Origin: Gordonibacter faecis
GTDB lineage: Bacteria > Actinomycetota > Coriobacteriia > Coriobacteriales > Eggerthellaceae
Length of the DNA: 64,000 nt
Reading direction: 5' to 3'
NCBI RefSeq assembly: GCF_030077735.1
Contig: NZ_JASJEU010000003.1
Location: forward strand, 248,001 to 312,000
A program made the position numbers and the translations under genes. Positions 42,369 through 51,778 of this stretch are shown here, piece after piece. Below the pieces are notes generated by a model that was given only the letters and a program-made list of their open reading frames with translations, made no database searches and was not told the origin of the DNA. The number at the start of each line of letters is the position of its first letter. Position 1 is the first letter of the stretch.

Positions 42369-42857
42369 CTATTCCTTGAAGAGGGCGTGCTTGAGTTCTT
42401 CCTCGTCTTTGAAGGAGAGGGAGGTTTGCAGGACGTCGCCGCCGAAGGGCTTGATGGCTTGGACGAACTTGTCGGTGGTCATTTCGTCAACCACCATGAA
42501 CACGGCCGCGCTGTCATCGTTGGACAGCAGGTTGCGCACGCGATCCTGGAAGTCGTTGTCCACGCCGCGCTTCACGATGAGGCCCGTGAGCGCGCCAATG
42601 CCAGCGCCGAGCGCCGCACCGATGATAGGCACGAAGAACAGCAGGCCGAACAACACGCCCCAGAAGAGGCCCCACACGGCTGAGGTGCCCACCTTCGAGC
42701 CGGGGGTAACCACGTCATACTTGCCGTCGGCGCGGCGCGCCACCACGGCCACGGATTGCAGGCTAACGATGAGATCCTTATCGAGGTCGAGAATCTTCTG
42801 GTAGGCGGACTTGGCCTCCGCCTCGCTCGGATATCCAAGCACAACAAGCGTACTCAT
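42369..42857 (-). CDS. DUF1269-type membrane protein
   Basis: A 162-residue protein starting at ATG 42857 with AAGGAG 6 nt upstream. It begins with a ferredoxin-fold-like segment (STLVVLGYPSEAEAKSAYQK), then a glycine-rich hydrophobic hairpin (FWGVLFGLLFFVPIIGAALG, then AGIGALTG), and ends with a charged domain. This is the DUF1269 pattern, of unknown function, sometimes stress-linked. It is a single-gene unit. Confidence 0.82.
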   Translation of the reverse strand: MSTLVVLGYPSEAEAKSAYQKILDLDKDLIVSLQSVAVVARRADGKYDVVTPGSKVGTSAVWGLFWGVLFGLLFFVPIIGAALGAGIGALTGLIVKRGVDNDFQDRVRNLLSNDDSAAVFMVVDEMTTDKFVQAIKPFGGDVLQTSLSFKDEEELKHALFKE

Positions 42858-43201
42858 GCAGGCTCCTTTCGCTGGTTTAATCGAGTTTTCAGCGTAAAGC
42901 CCCCAGGGTGGCAACCACGAGCACAACCCCCATCTGCCGCCAGCCCGCCACCGGTATGTTGCCACGTTGTCCCCAACACCACCTTAACTGGCAGTCCACC
43001 AACCTAAAATGGCAGAGATCGCCCTTAGGTACGGATTTTCGCCCAATTTCGCTGCATCGATGGCTTCGCGGAAAAATTGACCTGGGGTTTCTCTAATGAG
43101 CTTTTGAAAAATCCGTACCTAAAACGACTTTTCTGCCAATCCGCGCTCCACCATGGACGAAGGGGTTTCGATTCCTCTGTTCCTCCCCCGTGTAACATGA
43201 G

Positions 43202-43284
43202 GTGACGCGCTTACGCGCTATTAATTACGCCAGATGGGAAGGGTATCCTCTCTTGGCTCAATAGCTTGCGCGATAGCGCGTCAC
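43202..43284. repeat. MITE-like element with palindromic terminal repeats (short copy)
   Basis: GTGACGCGCTTACGCGCTA at 43202-43220 and TTGCGCGATAGCGCGTCAC at 43266-43284 bound 83 bp; ATTACGCCA follows the left end, as in the long copy at 22383. The rest of the 42858-43369 gap shows no gene; the only other feature is the terminator at 43316. Confidence 0.65.
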
Positions 43285-43315
43285 TCTTTTCATTGCGACA
43301 CGCCACCCTCTCAGC

Positions 43316-43345
43316 AAAAACGGGCAGCCTCGGCTGCCCGTTTTG
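43316..43345 (-). terminator. Terminator of the aldehyde dehydrogenase gene
   Basis: CGGGCAGCC/GGCTGCCCG stem (43321-43340) with a T run on the minus strand, 25 nt after the stop. Confidence 0.88.
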
Positions 43346-43369
43346 TTTGTTCTTCTTGCTTGCCTTCCC

Positions 43370-44854
43370 CTACTTCTCCGGGTAGAAGCCGCTTGGTTCT
43401 TCGCCGAGGTTGATCATGATGTTTTTGGTTTGGGTGTAGTGTTCGAGCATGATCTTGTGGGTTTCGCGGCCGATGCCGGATTCCTTGTAGCCGCCGAACG
43501 GGGCGCCGGAGGGAATCTGGTTGTAGGTGTTCACCCACATGCGGCCTGTACGCACGCCCTGAGCCACGCGGAAGGCGCGGTTGATGTCGCGGGTCCACAC
43601 GGCGCCACCGAGGCCGTACACCGAGTCGTTGGCCATGTCGATGACTTCTTGCTCGTCCTTGAACTTGATGACCACAGCCACTGGGCCGAAGATCTCTTCC
43701 TGCGCCACGCGGCAGGAGTTGTTCGGCACCTCAAGCAGTGTGGGCTTCAAGAACGCGCCCTTGGCCAGCTCGCCTTCCGTGGCGCGCTCGCCGCCGCAGA
43801 GCACGCGGCCACCTTCCTGCTTGGCAATTTCAATGTAGTCGAGAATCTTGTTCATCTGGTTCTGGTCAATCTGGCTGCCCATCTGGGTGTCGTCCTCCCA
43901 GGGCATGCCCACCTTCACGTTGCCGAACACACGGTACGCGTCCTCGACGAACTTATCGTAGATATCCTCGTGCACGAAGATACGGCTGCCGGCGCAGCAC
44001 ACCTGGCCTTGGTTGAACAGGATGCCCAGCTGAATGCCGTCAAGCATCATATCCCACTTGCAGTCGGGGAAGATGATGTTCGCGGACTTGCCGCCCAGCT
44101 CCAGCGTGGCCGGGATGAGGCGCTCGGCCGCCGCGCGAGCCACGTCGCGACCCACCTCGGTAGAGCCGGTGAACGCCAGCTTACTGATGCGCGGGTTGTC
44201 GAGGATGTACTGGCCGGACTTCGAGCCGCGGCCCGTCACGACGTTAAACACGCCCGCAGGAATGATACCTTCCGTAAGTTTCGCCAGCTCAAGTACCGTG
44301 AGCGACGTCGTAGACGAGGGCTTGAACACCGTGCAGTCGCCGGCCGCCAACACCGGTGCCAACTTCCACGCGGCCATAAGGAACGGGAAGTTCCACGGCA
44401 CGATTTGCCCCACTACACCGATGGGCTCGTGCAGCGTGAGCGACATCATGTTGCCAGGCAGCATGTCGGCCTCACCCGTATCGGCCAGCAGCACACCGGC
44501 AAAGTAGCGGAAGTGGTCAACCGACAGCGCCACATCAATGGCGCGCGTCTCGCGGATGGGCTTGCCGTTGTCGAGCGACTCCAACAGCGCGAACTTCTCG
44601 GAGTTCTCTTCGATGAGGTCGGCGACCTTGTTCAGGATGATGGCGCGCTCTGCCTTGTCGGTCTTGCTCCAGGTCTCGAACGCCTTCCACGCTGCATCGA
44701 CCGCGGCGTCCACGTCCTCTTTCGTCGCGTCGGCAATGGTGGAAAGCTGTTCGCCGTTGGCCGGACAGAACACGTCAAGCGTACCGCCGTCCGAGGCGTC
44801 GCGCCACTCGCCGCCGATATAGAGCTGGTAAGACTTCTGGGCAGGATTTTCCAT
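43370..44854 (-). CDS. NAD(P)-dependent aldehyde dehydrogenase
   Basis: A 494-residue ALDH-superfamily enzyme. The catalytic Cys is in NQGQVCCAGSR, the general-base Glu in LELGGKSAN, the NAD fold in FTGSTEVG, and the C-terminal motif is PFGGYKESGIGRE. It oxidises an aldehyde to the acid; closest in character to broad ALDH1/acetaldehyde or betaine-aldehyde enzymes, without a decisive substrate clue. It is monocistronic with its own terminator. The 240-nt upstream gap contains no visible regulator gene. Confidence 0.92.
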   Translation of the reverse strand: MENPAQKSYQLYIGGEWRDASDGGTLDVFCPANGEQLSTIADATKEDVDAAVDAAWKAFETWSKTDKAERAIILNKVADLIEENSEKFALLESLDNGKPIRETRAIDVALSVDHFRYFAGVLLADTGEADMLPGNMMSLTLHEPIGVVGQIVPWNFPFLMAAWKLAPVLAAGDCTVFKPSSTTSLTVLELAKLTEGIIPAGVFNVVTGRGSKSGQYILDNPRISKLAFTGSTEVGRDVARAAAERLIPATLELGGKSANIIFPDCKWDMMLDGIQLGILFNQGQVCCAGSRIFVHEDIYDKFVEDAYRVFGNVKVGMPWEDDTQMGSQIDQNQMNKILDYIEIAKQEGGRVLCGGERATEGELAKGAFLKPTLLEVPNNSCRVAQEEIFGPVAVVIKFKDEQEVIDMANDSVYGLGGAVWTRDINRAFRVAQGVRTGRMWVNTYNQIPSGAPFGGYKESGIGRETHKIMLEHYTQTKNIMINLGEEPSGFYPEK

Positions 44855-45061
44855 GCGTGCGTCCTTTCATCCTGCGGCGGACGTTCCGCCGCGTGCAACC
44901 TCGCGGCTCTCAAGGGGAGCCAACGCCCTCAGCATACGTGCGGGCGCGCGCTGTGTCAGTCGTCGTTTTATGGAACTCCGTCAACGGTCAGGAAACGCTG
45001 CTAATGAGGTAGCAATTGAGTTTGAGCGGTTAAGGATGACTTGAATAAAACCTTGCCCCAC

Positions 45062-45098
45062 AAAAAACTAGAGCGGAATCGCATAAGCAATTCCGCTC
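45062..45098 (-). terminator. Terminator of leuA
   Basis: GAGCGGAAT and ATTCCGCTC (45071-45079 and 45090-45098) form a stem followed on the minus strand by TAGTTTTTTG. Confidence 0.88.
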
Positions 45099-45160
45099 CG
45101 CAAAAACGTCGAACGTTTTTCTGTCTTGCACCATTATGGCAAGCGAGAACCAGCTGTCAA

Positions 45161-46690
45161 CTAGCGCCCCTCCTGCTTGTCCAACAGCAGACGGTTGAGG
45201 GCATTCAGGTACGCCTTCGTGGACGACACGATGATATCGCCGTCGGCGCCGCGGCCGGTGTACACCTTGCCGCCCTCGGCGGTCACGCGCACGGTCACTT
45301 CACCAAGCGCGTCGATGCCGCGCGTCACGGACTGCACGGAGAATTCGGCGAGGTCGTTCTCCACCTCGATGATCTTGTTCACGGCCTTGTACACCGCATC
45401 AATCGGGCCGGTGCCGTACTCGCACACCGTGCGCGTCTCACCCTCGGCGTCCTTGAGCGTAAGCGTGGCCGTGGGCGTAAGCGGGAAGCCACAGCTGATC
45501 TGCACCGACTCCAGCGTGTAGAGCGCGCTTTCGTTGCGGTCGCGCTCGTTGATGAGGCTTTCCAAGTCCTCGTCGTACACTTCCTTCTTCTTGTCGGCCA
45601 AGTTGAGGAAGGCCTCATACACCTGGTCAAGCGCCTCGCCCTCAAGCTCGTAACCCAGTTCTTCCAGACGATGCTTGAGCGCCGCGTGACCTGAGCGCGC
45701 GGTGAGCACAATCTGGCTTGCGCCCGCGCCTACGTCGGCCGGGTCGATGATCTCGTAGGTGTCGCGCTTCTTCAGTACGCCGTCCTGGTGAATGCCGGAG
45801 GAATGCGCGAACGCGTTTGCGCCCACGATGGCCTTGTTGGCCTGCACGTTCATACCGGTGATGGAGGACACCAGGCGGCTTGCCTTCACGAATTCACGCG
45901 TGTTGATATCGGTGTGGGCGTCCAGTTCTTCCTCGTGCATCTTGATGGCCATGACCACTTCTTCCATGGCCGTATTGCCCGCGCGCTCGCCGAGGCCGTT
46001 GATAGTGCACTCAATCTGCGTGGCACCATTCTTCACGCCCGCCATGGCAAGCGCCGTGGCCATGCCCAAGTCATTGTGGCAGTGCACCGCCACGGTGACG
46101 TTCTCGATGCCGCGCACGCCCTCCATCAGGTACTTGATGCGCGCGCCGAATTCCTCAGGCAGCGAGTAGCCCGTCGTGTCCGGAATGTTCACCACGGTGG
46201 CACCCGCGTCCACGGCGGCTTGGATCACGCGCACGAGAAAGTCGTAGTCGGAGCGGCCCGCATCCTCGGCGTAGAACTGCACGTCCTCCACGTACTTCTT
46301 CGCGTAGCTCACGCACTTGATGGTGCGCTCGATGCATTCGTCCTCGGTGATGCGCAGCTTGTCGCGCAAGTGGCTCGGACTCACGCCGAGGCCCGTGTGG
46401 ATACGCGGGCGCTTCGCGTACTTGAGCGCGTCGGCCGCGCAGTCGATATCCTTCTCCACCGCGCGCGTGAGGCCGCAGACAACAGCCTGGTCACCGGCCA
46501 ATTCGGCGATGCGGCGCACAGATTCAAAGTCGCCCGGGCTTGAAATGGGAAAGCCCGCCTCAATCACGTCCACGTTCAGTCGGAGTAGCTGACGCGCGAC
46601 AACCAGTTTCTCCTCAGTGTTCATGGAAGCGCCCGGCGACTGCTCGCCGTCGCGCAGCGTGGTGTCGAAGATGTGAATCTTGCGCGTCAT
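45161..46690 (-). CDS. leuA: 2-isopropylmalate synthase
   Basis: A 509-residue LeuA: HIFDTTLRDGEQSPGASMNT at the start, HCHNDLGMATALAMAGVKNG with the metal-binding HxH, NGLGERAGNTAMEEVVMA, SGIHQDGVLK and a C-terminal leucine-binding regulatory domain. It condenses acetyl-CoA with 2-oxoisovalerate, the first step of leucine synthesis. The gene stands alone, 9 kb from the ilv cluster on the same strand. It has its own terminator and the upstream gene's terminator in front. Confidence 0.94.
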   Translation of the reverse strand: MTRKIHIFDTTLRDGEQSPGASMNTEEKLVVARQLLRLNVDVIEAGFPISSPGDFESVRRIAELAGDQAVVCGLTRAVEKDIDCAADALKYAKRPRIHTGLGVSPSHLRDKLRITEDECIERTIKCVSYAKKYVEDVQFYAEDAGRSDYDFLVRVIQAAVDAGATVVNIPDTTGYSLPEEFGARIKYLMEGVRGIENVTVAVHCHNDLGMATALAMAGVKNGATQIECTINGLGERAGNTAMEEVVMAIKMHEEELDAHTDINTREFVKASRLVSSITGMNVQANKAIVGANAFAHSSGIHQDGVLKKRDTYEIIDPADVGAGASQIVLTARSGHAALKHRLEELGYELEGEALDQVYEAFLNLADKKKEVYDEDLESLINERDRNESALYTLESVQISCGFPLTPTATLTLKDAEGETRTVCEYGTGPIDAVYKAVNKIIEVENDLAEFSVQSVTRGIDALGEVTVRVTAEGGKVYTGRGADGDIIVSSTKAYLNALNRLLLDKQEGR

Positions 46691-46782
46691 GTGCGTACGT
46701 CCTTTCGCGATAGCTGGTAATTACTTTGATCATCATAGCAAAACAGCCCACCGCTACCATGGAAATTCACTCGTACGCCCCG

Positions 46783-46822
46783 GAAAAACGCGAAGAGAAC
46801 GCCCTTACTGGACGCTCTCTTC
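46783..46822 (-). terminator. Terminator upstream of leuA
   Basis: GAAGAGA(A)CG at 46792 pairs with CGCTCTCTTC ending 46822; TTTTT follows on the minus strand. It closes the small gene at 46839-47099. Confidence 0.75.
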
Positions 46823-46838
46823 ACCAGAACTCTTACGC

Positions 46839-47099
46839 TTAAGGTAGTGCCACGCCAGCAGGGGGCCGCGCGCCCGTCGACGCATTACGCCACCCGCCTG
46901 CGTCCCGCACAAAGAGCGGGCGCAACACGATGCCGCCGCCATGGCGTCCCGTACCGAGGTACACCACGCCAGGGCGTTCCTCCCCCACGTCTACCCAGGT
47001 GTTGGACTCGCACTCGCGAAACGCCTGGCCATCGGCCCCCAGAAGAAGCCCCCGCTCGCGGTCAATACCACACACCGCCACCTCAGGCACCTTCTCCAT
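46839..47099 (-). CDS. Small hypothetical protein
   Basis: An 86-residue protein starting MEKVPEVAVCGIDRERGLLL at ATG 47099 after GGGTGG. It is Gly/Arg-rich with a predicted beta structure and no cysteine motif. It follows the VOC gene by 32 nt on the same strand and is closed by a terminator. I do not recognise it. Confidence 0.55.
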   Translation of the reverse strand: MEKVPEVAVCGIDRERGLLLGADGQAFRECESNTWVDVGEERPGVVYLGTGRHGGGIVLRPLFVRDAGGWRNASTGARPPAGVALP

Positions 47100-47131
47100 C
47101 ACGCCCACCCTTTCGCAACCCGAACCAAGTT

Positions 47132-47662
47132 CTAGCGGCCCATGAGGTCGGCCATGGTGCGCAGGGGGCGCGTGCCATCCCAGGTGTCGGCCTGGGCCTT
47201 GATACCCTGCCACAGCTGTTCGATGGGGGCGTTCACTTCAAGGAAGCTGCCGAGCGTTTCGCGGCAATCGAAGTAGTAGACGCGCAAGCCCGCGCCGGAT
47301 TCCATGAACAGGGCTGTCTCTAAACCCTGCGCGTTCATCTGACGCGCCACTTCGTCAGCGTCATCAGCCCATATGCACAAATGGTGCAAACCGTAGTGGC
47401 CCAACTCCTTGTAGACGTCGGGCTCGTCGGTTTGCACCTCAATGAGTTCGATTTGCATATCTCCCAGCTGGCCGAGTGCGCAACGGCTGCGCATGGTGCT
47501 GGGTGCGCCGCGGTATTCGAGAACCGTTGGTTCGGACACACCAAGATCGAAAAAAGGTCCAGCACCCAGCGTCTCAGCAAACGCCTGAGCTGCCTCTTCG
47601 AGATTTTCCACGTAGTAGCCAAGCTGCTTGATGCCGTATTTGTTCAGAAGCGTTTCGTGCAT
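47132..47662 (-). CDS. VOC-family (glyoxalase/dioxygenase fold) protein
   Basis: A 176-residue vicinal-oxygen-chelate protein (IKQLGYYVENLEEAAQAFAE, GDMQIELIEV, GLHHLCIWADDADEVARQM, RVYYFDCRETLGSFLEV). His and Glu residues at the usual metal positions are present (HHL, IELIE, FLEV). Such proteins isomerise or lyse small substrates, including lactoylglutathione-like and methylmalonyl-CoA epimerase reactions. The start is ATG 47662 with AAAGGGG upstream. Confidence 0.85.
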   Translation of the reverse strand: MHETLLNKYGIKQLGYYVENLEEAAQAFAETLGAGPFFDLGVSEPTVLEYRGAPSTMRSRCALGQLGDMQIELIEVQTDEPDVYKELGHYGLHHLCIWADDADEVARQMNAQGLETALFMESGAGLRVYYFDCRETLGSFLEVNAPIEQLWQGIKAQADTWDGTRPLRTMADLMGR

Positions 47663-47730
47663 GGGGTTCCCCTTTCGATACCGCCTGCGGCGCACCCCTC
47701 CGGCGCGCCGCAGGCTTTAAGGTGGATGGT

Positions 47731-47982
47731 TTAAGCCCGTGGCGGTGTGGGGGCGCCAGGGGCCTTTGGAGCACCCGGCGCGCTCGGCGCTTGGGGGGCA
47801 GCAGGAGACGCCGGGGGCTTGGGAGCGGCTGCTGCATCGAGTGATGCCTGGTCAGCGTCAAAATCGGTCTTCACCGTGGGTAGATCGGCGCCGCACTTTT
47901 CGCACGCCGTCGCAATGGGTTTATTCGTGGCCCCACAGGCGGGACACGTCTTCATTTGAACTTCCGCGGGCCTGAAGCACAT
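47731..47982 (-). CDS. Small zinc-ribbon protein with Pro/Ala-rich tail
   Basis: An 83-residue protein. Residues about 10-35 form a zinc ribbon with CPACG and CEKCG; the rest is a low-complexity Pro/Ala/Gly repeat (APKPPASPAAPQAPSAPGAP). ATG 47982 has GAGG 8 nt upstream. Function unknown; such ribbons bind nucleic acids or proteins. It sits between the VOC gene and the transhydroxylase-like small subunit. Confidence 0.7.
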   Translation of the reverse strand: MCFRPAEVQMKTCPACGATNKPIATACEKCGADLPTVKTDFDADQASLDAAAAPKPPASPAAPQAPSAPGAPKAPGAPTPPRA

Positions 47983-48081
47983 GCGTTTTACCTCACTTTC
48001 TCTTGTGGCGGTGCCGCCCACCCGCTTCGCTCCAGGCACGCGGCACCGCCCGTAATTCAGCAATGACTCTTCATGAACAAA

Positions 48082-48882
48082 CTAGGAGAGCGCGATGTCG
48101 CCCAATCCCAAGTCTTTCTCCTTGGTGCTCACGTCCATAACCTTCTTCTTGCCGCCCGCCTCAATGGTGAGTGTCCAGTCGGCATCGGGCAGTTCGCGCA
48201 GCCAGAAGTCGCCCCAGCTGTCGGTTTCGGCCGTGAAGGTGCCCGCCTCGCCGGTGACGGTGCACACCGCGCCTTCGATAATGTCTTTCGCCTCAGGGTC
48301 ATACACCGTGCCCGCAATGAACTTCTTCGGCAGCCCGCGGTAGAACACGCGCGGCTTCGTGCCGTATTCGGGATGCAAAAACTCGGTGCCCTCCAGATCG
48401 AGGTCTTCCTCTTCGCCGAACATGATGACGTTCACGTGGCAGTTATCCACGCAGCGCGGCACCTTGATGGGCTCGTCGCCGTCAAGCAGGTGCGCACAGC
48501 CCGTACACTTCTGCGGCACTTGCAGTTCTTCGTTCCAGAACACCGCGTGGTAGGGACAAGCGTCCACAATCTGCTTTTGGCCCTTGGCCTTCACGGGGTC
48601 GATGAGCACAAGCCCGTCGTCGCGGCGATACACCGCGCCATCCTTGGCGGCCTTCATGCACGGCGCGTTTTCGCAGTGCTGGCACATGACGGGCAGATAC
48701 GTCACCTTCACGTGCGGGCGGCTGCCGCGTTCGTACTGGTTGACCTTGCACCAGAACTGACCCACCTCCGGCTGAGGCAGCGTGTAGGGCATCCAGGTAT
48801 TGCCGCAGTGTTCGTCCTTGCAGCCGATCTGGCAATCGTGACACCCCACGCAGTTCTTCACATCAACGAGAAATGCTTTCAT
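48082..48882 (-). CDS. Transhydroxylase-like small Fe-S subunit
   Basis: A 266-residue ferredoxin-type subunit. Three iron-sulfur motifs are visible (CVGCHDCQIGC, CQHCENAPC, CTGCAHLLDGDEPIKVPRC with VDNC), followed by a C-terminal beta-sandwich-like domain of about 75 residues (VFYRGLPKKFIAGTVYDPEA and VTGEAGTFTAETDSWGDFWL). This extra domain and the length match the small subunit of pyrogallol-phloroglucinol transhydroxylase. It starts 16 nt after the large subunit. The start is ATG 48882, MKAFLVDVKN. Confidence 0.82.
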   Translation of the reverse strand: MKAFLVDVKNCVGCHDCQIGCKDEHCGNTWMPYTLPQPEVGQFWCKVNQYERGSRPHVKVTYLPVMCQHCENAPCMKAAKDGAVYRRDDGLVLIDPVKAKGQKQIVDACPYHAVFWNEELQVPQKCTGCAHLLDGDEPIKVPRCVDNCHVNVIMFGEEEDLDLEGTEFLHPEYGTKPRVFYRGLPKKFIAGTVYDPEAKDIIEGAVCTVTGEAGTFTAETDSWGDFWLRELPDADWTLTIEAGGKKKVMDVSTKEKDLGLGDIALS

Positions 48883-48898
48883 GGTTTGACTCCCCTTC

Positions 48899-51553
48899 CT
48901 ATTCCACAACCCAGGAGTTGTAATTGATGCCGATAGCCGGGTCGTAATCGCGGGCGAAGGCCTCGGGATAGTCGCGCTTCCAGCCGTCGTATTCGTCCTG
49001 CGAAAGCTTTTCCGCTTCCACCAAATAGCCCGTGACCGCGAAGCCCTTGCAGTGCTTGGACACCTGGTTCGTGGGGCTGATCAGGTTAATCGCACCGCCG
49101 CGGTCGATGTGCGGAGCGATGGGGTCAACGCGCGAGCCCTTATTCACCATAACCGAACCCGGCATGATGCGCTCGGAGATGCGGGCGGCGGTAAGCACAA
49201 TGCCGCGCTCGTTGTACAGCTTCACAATGTCGCCGTCGGTGATGCCACGTGCGGCGGCGTCGGCCGGCGCCATCCAAATGGGCTCGTAAAGGTAGCCGTC
49301 CGGGCCCTTCACCTTGCAGGTTTCAATCTCGCGGAACCACTTGATGTCGTCGCCCTGTACGTGCACGCGGAAGCGCGCCGGGTTTGCGGTGATGAGCAGC
49401 GGATAGTCCTTGCAGCGCTCGCCCCACAGGCTTTCGTCGTGCGTCCAACCCTCTTCGGCCGGGCCGCCCGTGATCCACTTCGCCATGGGCTGGCGTTCCT
49501 TGTCGTCCGGGAAGTTGTCGGCCAGCGCCTGCGACCAGAACTCAATCTTGCCGGAAGGCGTGTCGAGCGGGAAGTTCTCGGGATCTTCGTAGAACTGGCG
49601 CATGCCCGGAGGCAACTGCTTCCAGTTCGGGTCGAGCTTCGGGAAGTAGTAGCCCTTCTCCTGGTATTCTTCCCAGGTGATTTCCTCGGTCAGGCGCGAC
49701 TGGTCAAAGCCGTACTTGATCCATTCGTCTTGCGTCATACCAAGGTCAATCTGCTCGCGCACGCCGAAGCGCTCGCCCAGTTCACACGCAATTTCGAAGT
49801 CGCTCTTCGACTCGCCCACGCGCTCGCAGGCCGGCGGGGTGAGGCCCGCGTGGCGCATGCTCACAATCATGCTGGAGCCCATGGAGTCGTTGTCTTCCAG
49901 GCATGTGGTCACCGGTAACACCAGATCGGCGAACAAGCTGTCGTTTTCGAGCCACTGGTGGTTGGTGACGAAGCACTCCACTTCGTTGGTGCGGATGGCA
50001 TCCTGGTAGTTGAAACCGCCGTCCCAGCAGTTCATGTTGCAGGGCTTCTCCGACCACAGCAGGTGCACCTTCGTGCCGCCCTGCTCGGCGGGTGCCGGGT
50101 AATTGAATTCCTGGAACTGTTCGGCCGTGTCAACGTAGACGATGCACGGGCTGCCCCACCAGGTGGCCTTGCCCGTTTGCAGTGCGCTTGCAATCATGGT
50201 GCGCGGGATGGACTGGGCGTTGGGGTAGAACATGCGGCACTGGTTGATGGATGAGAACGGCGCGGACGTGGAGCGGGCGATGTTTTCTTTAGCCATGGAT
50301 GACGCGTTCAGGTGCAGCTGCTGCACGCCCGGCTTGCCGAGGCCCTGCATGGCCAGCAGATACGCGCCCGTGCGGCCCGGTTCGTGCGAGTACGGCGTTT
50401 TCACACTGCCGCTGCTGAAGTGCGCGTGCGAGGTCACCTTCTTGGCCACGTTGCGCGCGAACGCCTTGATGGTCCACTCGGGCACGCCGCAGCGTTCAGA
50501 GGCCCAGGCGGGCGTCTTCGGCACGCCTTCTTCGTCCTCGCCCAGCACGTAGGCGCGTACCTTCTCAAAACCAATCGTGTGCGTGTCCACGTAGTCTTTG
50601 TCGTAGAGGCCTTCGGTAATCCACACGTACATGACGCCGAAGTCAAACGCGGTATCGGTGTTCGGCAGGATGGGAATCCACTTCATGGTTTCGTGGCAGA
50701 CCGCCGTATAGTTGCAGAACGGGTCGACAATGACGAATTCCTTGCCGATTTCCTCCCAGAACTTCAGCAGGCGCGACCAGAACTGGCTGCCGTAGTTTTG
50801 CGTGAGTTCCCAGTCGCCGGCGTCGAAGCACACGAGGTCGGTGTAGTCGGTGATGTCCTTGATGATGTTCCAGCTGTTGTAGCCCGTTTGCGGCGGCGCA
50901 ATCATGCCGAGGCCCTTGTTGGAGCCCGAGCCCCACACGTGCTTCGCGCCCCAGTACCAGCCCTCCACCGAGTCGGGCGTGCGCGTTTCGCGCGTGTAGC
51001 CGCCGAGCTTGCTCATGAGCGTGGCGTGCATGCCGCCGCCTGCGTGCAGGTCCTTCGACTCGCGGTGACCGTCCTCACCGATACAGAGCACCGACATGGG
51101 GCCGTAGGTGTCGATGACGCGCCGAAGTTCGCCTTCCAGGATGTCGAGTGCTTCGTCCCAGGTGATGCGCACGAATTTTGACTTGCCGCGGTTGGCGGCG
51201 TTGATTTTGGCGGGGTCGCCGCCCGGCTCCCAGTCCACGCGCTTCAGCGGGTAGCGCACACGGTTTTTGGAGTAGACACGGTTTTTGTAGGCCAGCGCGA
51301 AGTAGTTCGGCGCCGACTTCATGGGTGGCGTGAACGTTTTGCCGTCCGCCTCAAGTTCCCACAGGCTTCCGGCCAGCTCCTCAGGGGTATAGCGTGAGTC
51401 GATGCGGTACGGGCGAATGCGAACAATCTTGCCGTCCTTCGCGTCGACCGCGGTGAGTTCGCCTCCCGTGCCGCCGCACGCGATGCTTTGCAGCGTGGTG
51501 ATTTCCTGCTCAGCGCAGACGACTGCCTTCGCGTCGGTGTTCCCTTCCTTCAT
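48899..51553 (-). CDS. Pyrogallol-phloroglucinol transhydroxylase-like molybdoenzyme large subunit
   Basis: An 884-residue bis-MGD protein without the N-terminal cysteine cluster or Tat signal that most family members have. The segment TRETRTPDSVEGWYWG places Asp194 and Ser195 at the positions I recall for Asp174 and the molybdenum-ligating Ser175 of the Pelobacter enzyme; His163 in GEDGHRES matches His144. Length (875 there), the absent Fe-S site and the small subunit agree. The enzyme would be cytoplasmic and isomerise trihydroxybenzenes by hydroxyl transfer; a related catechol dehydroxylase is the alternative. ATG 51553 has GGAG 6 nt upstream. A TetR gene lies upstream. Confidence 0.82.
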   Translation of the reverse strand: MKEGNTDAKAVVCAEQEITTLQSIACGGTGGELTAVDAKDGKIVRIRPYRIDSRYTPEELAGSLWELEADGKTFTPPMKSAPNYFALAYKNRVYSKNRVRYPLKRVDWEPGGDPAKINAANRGKSKFVRITWDEALDILEGELRRVIDTYGPMSVLCIGEDGHRESKDLHAGGGMHATLMSKLGGYTRETRTPDSVEGWYWGAKHVWGSGSNKGLGMIAPPQTGYNSWNIIKDITDYTDLVCFDAGDWELTQNYGSQFWSRLLKFWEEIGKEFVIVDPFCNYTAVCHETMKWIPILPNTDTAFDFGVMYVWITEGLYDKDYVDTHTIGFEKVRAYVLGEDEEGVPKTPAWASERCGVPEWTIKAFARNVAKKVTSHAHFSSGSVKTPYSHEPGRTGAYLLAMQGLGKPGVQQLHLNASSMAKENIARSTSAPFSSINQCRMFYPNAQSIPRTMIASALQTGKATWWGSPCIVYVDTAEQFQEFNYPAPAEQGGTKVHLLWSEKPCNMNCWDGGFNYQDAIRTNEVECFVTNHQWLENDSLFADLVLPVTTCLEDNDSMGSSMIVSMRHAGLTPPACERVGESKSDFEIACELGERFGVREQIDLGMTQDEWIKYGFDQSRLTEEITWEEYQEKGYYFPKLDPNWKQLPPGMRQFYEDPENFPLDTPSGKIEFWSQALADNFPDDKERQPMAKWITGGPAEEGWTHDESLWGERCKDYPLLITANPARFRVHVQGDDIKWFREIETCKVKGPDGYLYEPIWMAPADAAARGITDGDIVKLYNERGIVLTAARISERIMPGSVMVNKGSRVDPIAPHIDRGGAINLISPTNQVSKHCKGFAVTGYLVEAEKLSQDEYDGWKRDYPEAFARDYDPAIGINYNSWVVE

Positions 51554-51778
51554 CTGCTCTCCTTTCTCGCCAAGCCCCCGGTGCGGGAGCCTCGATATCC
51601 TCATGATGAGGTGCAGAAAGGGCGCGCGCCATTCCCAGAGCGGGCAAGGTGCGAGAGCGGGCGGACCACTTGAGCCCGCCTGTGAAGGGATGGGTTACAA
51701 AACCGCGTGAGTGTTTCCTTGGTAGGCGCGCGAGGGCCAGCGCCGAGGGCCAACGCGCAGGGGCCAACGCAAGGGCGC

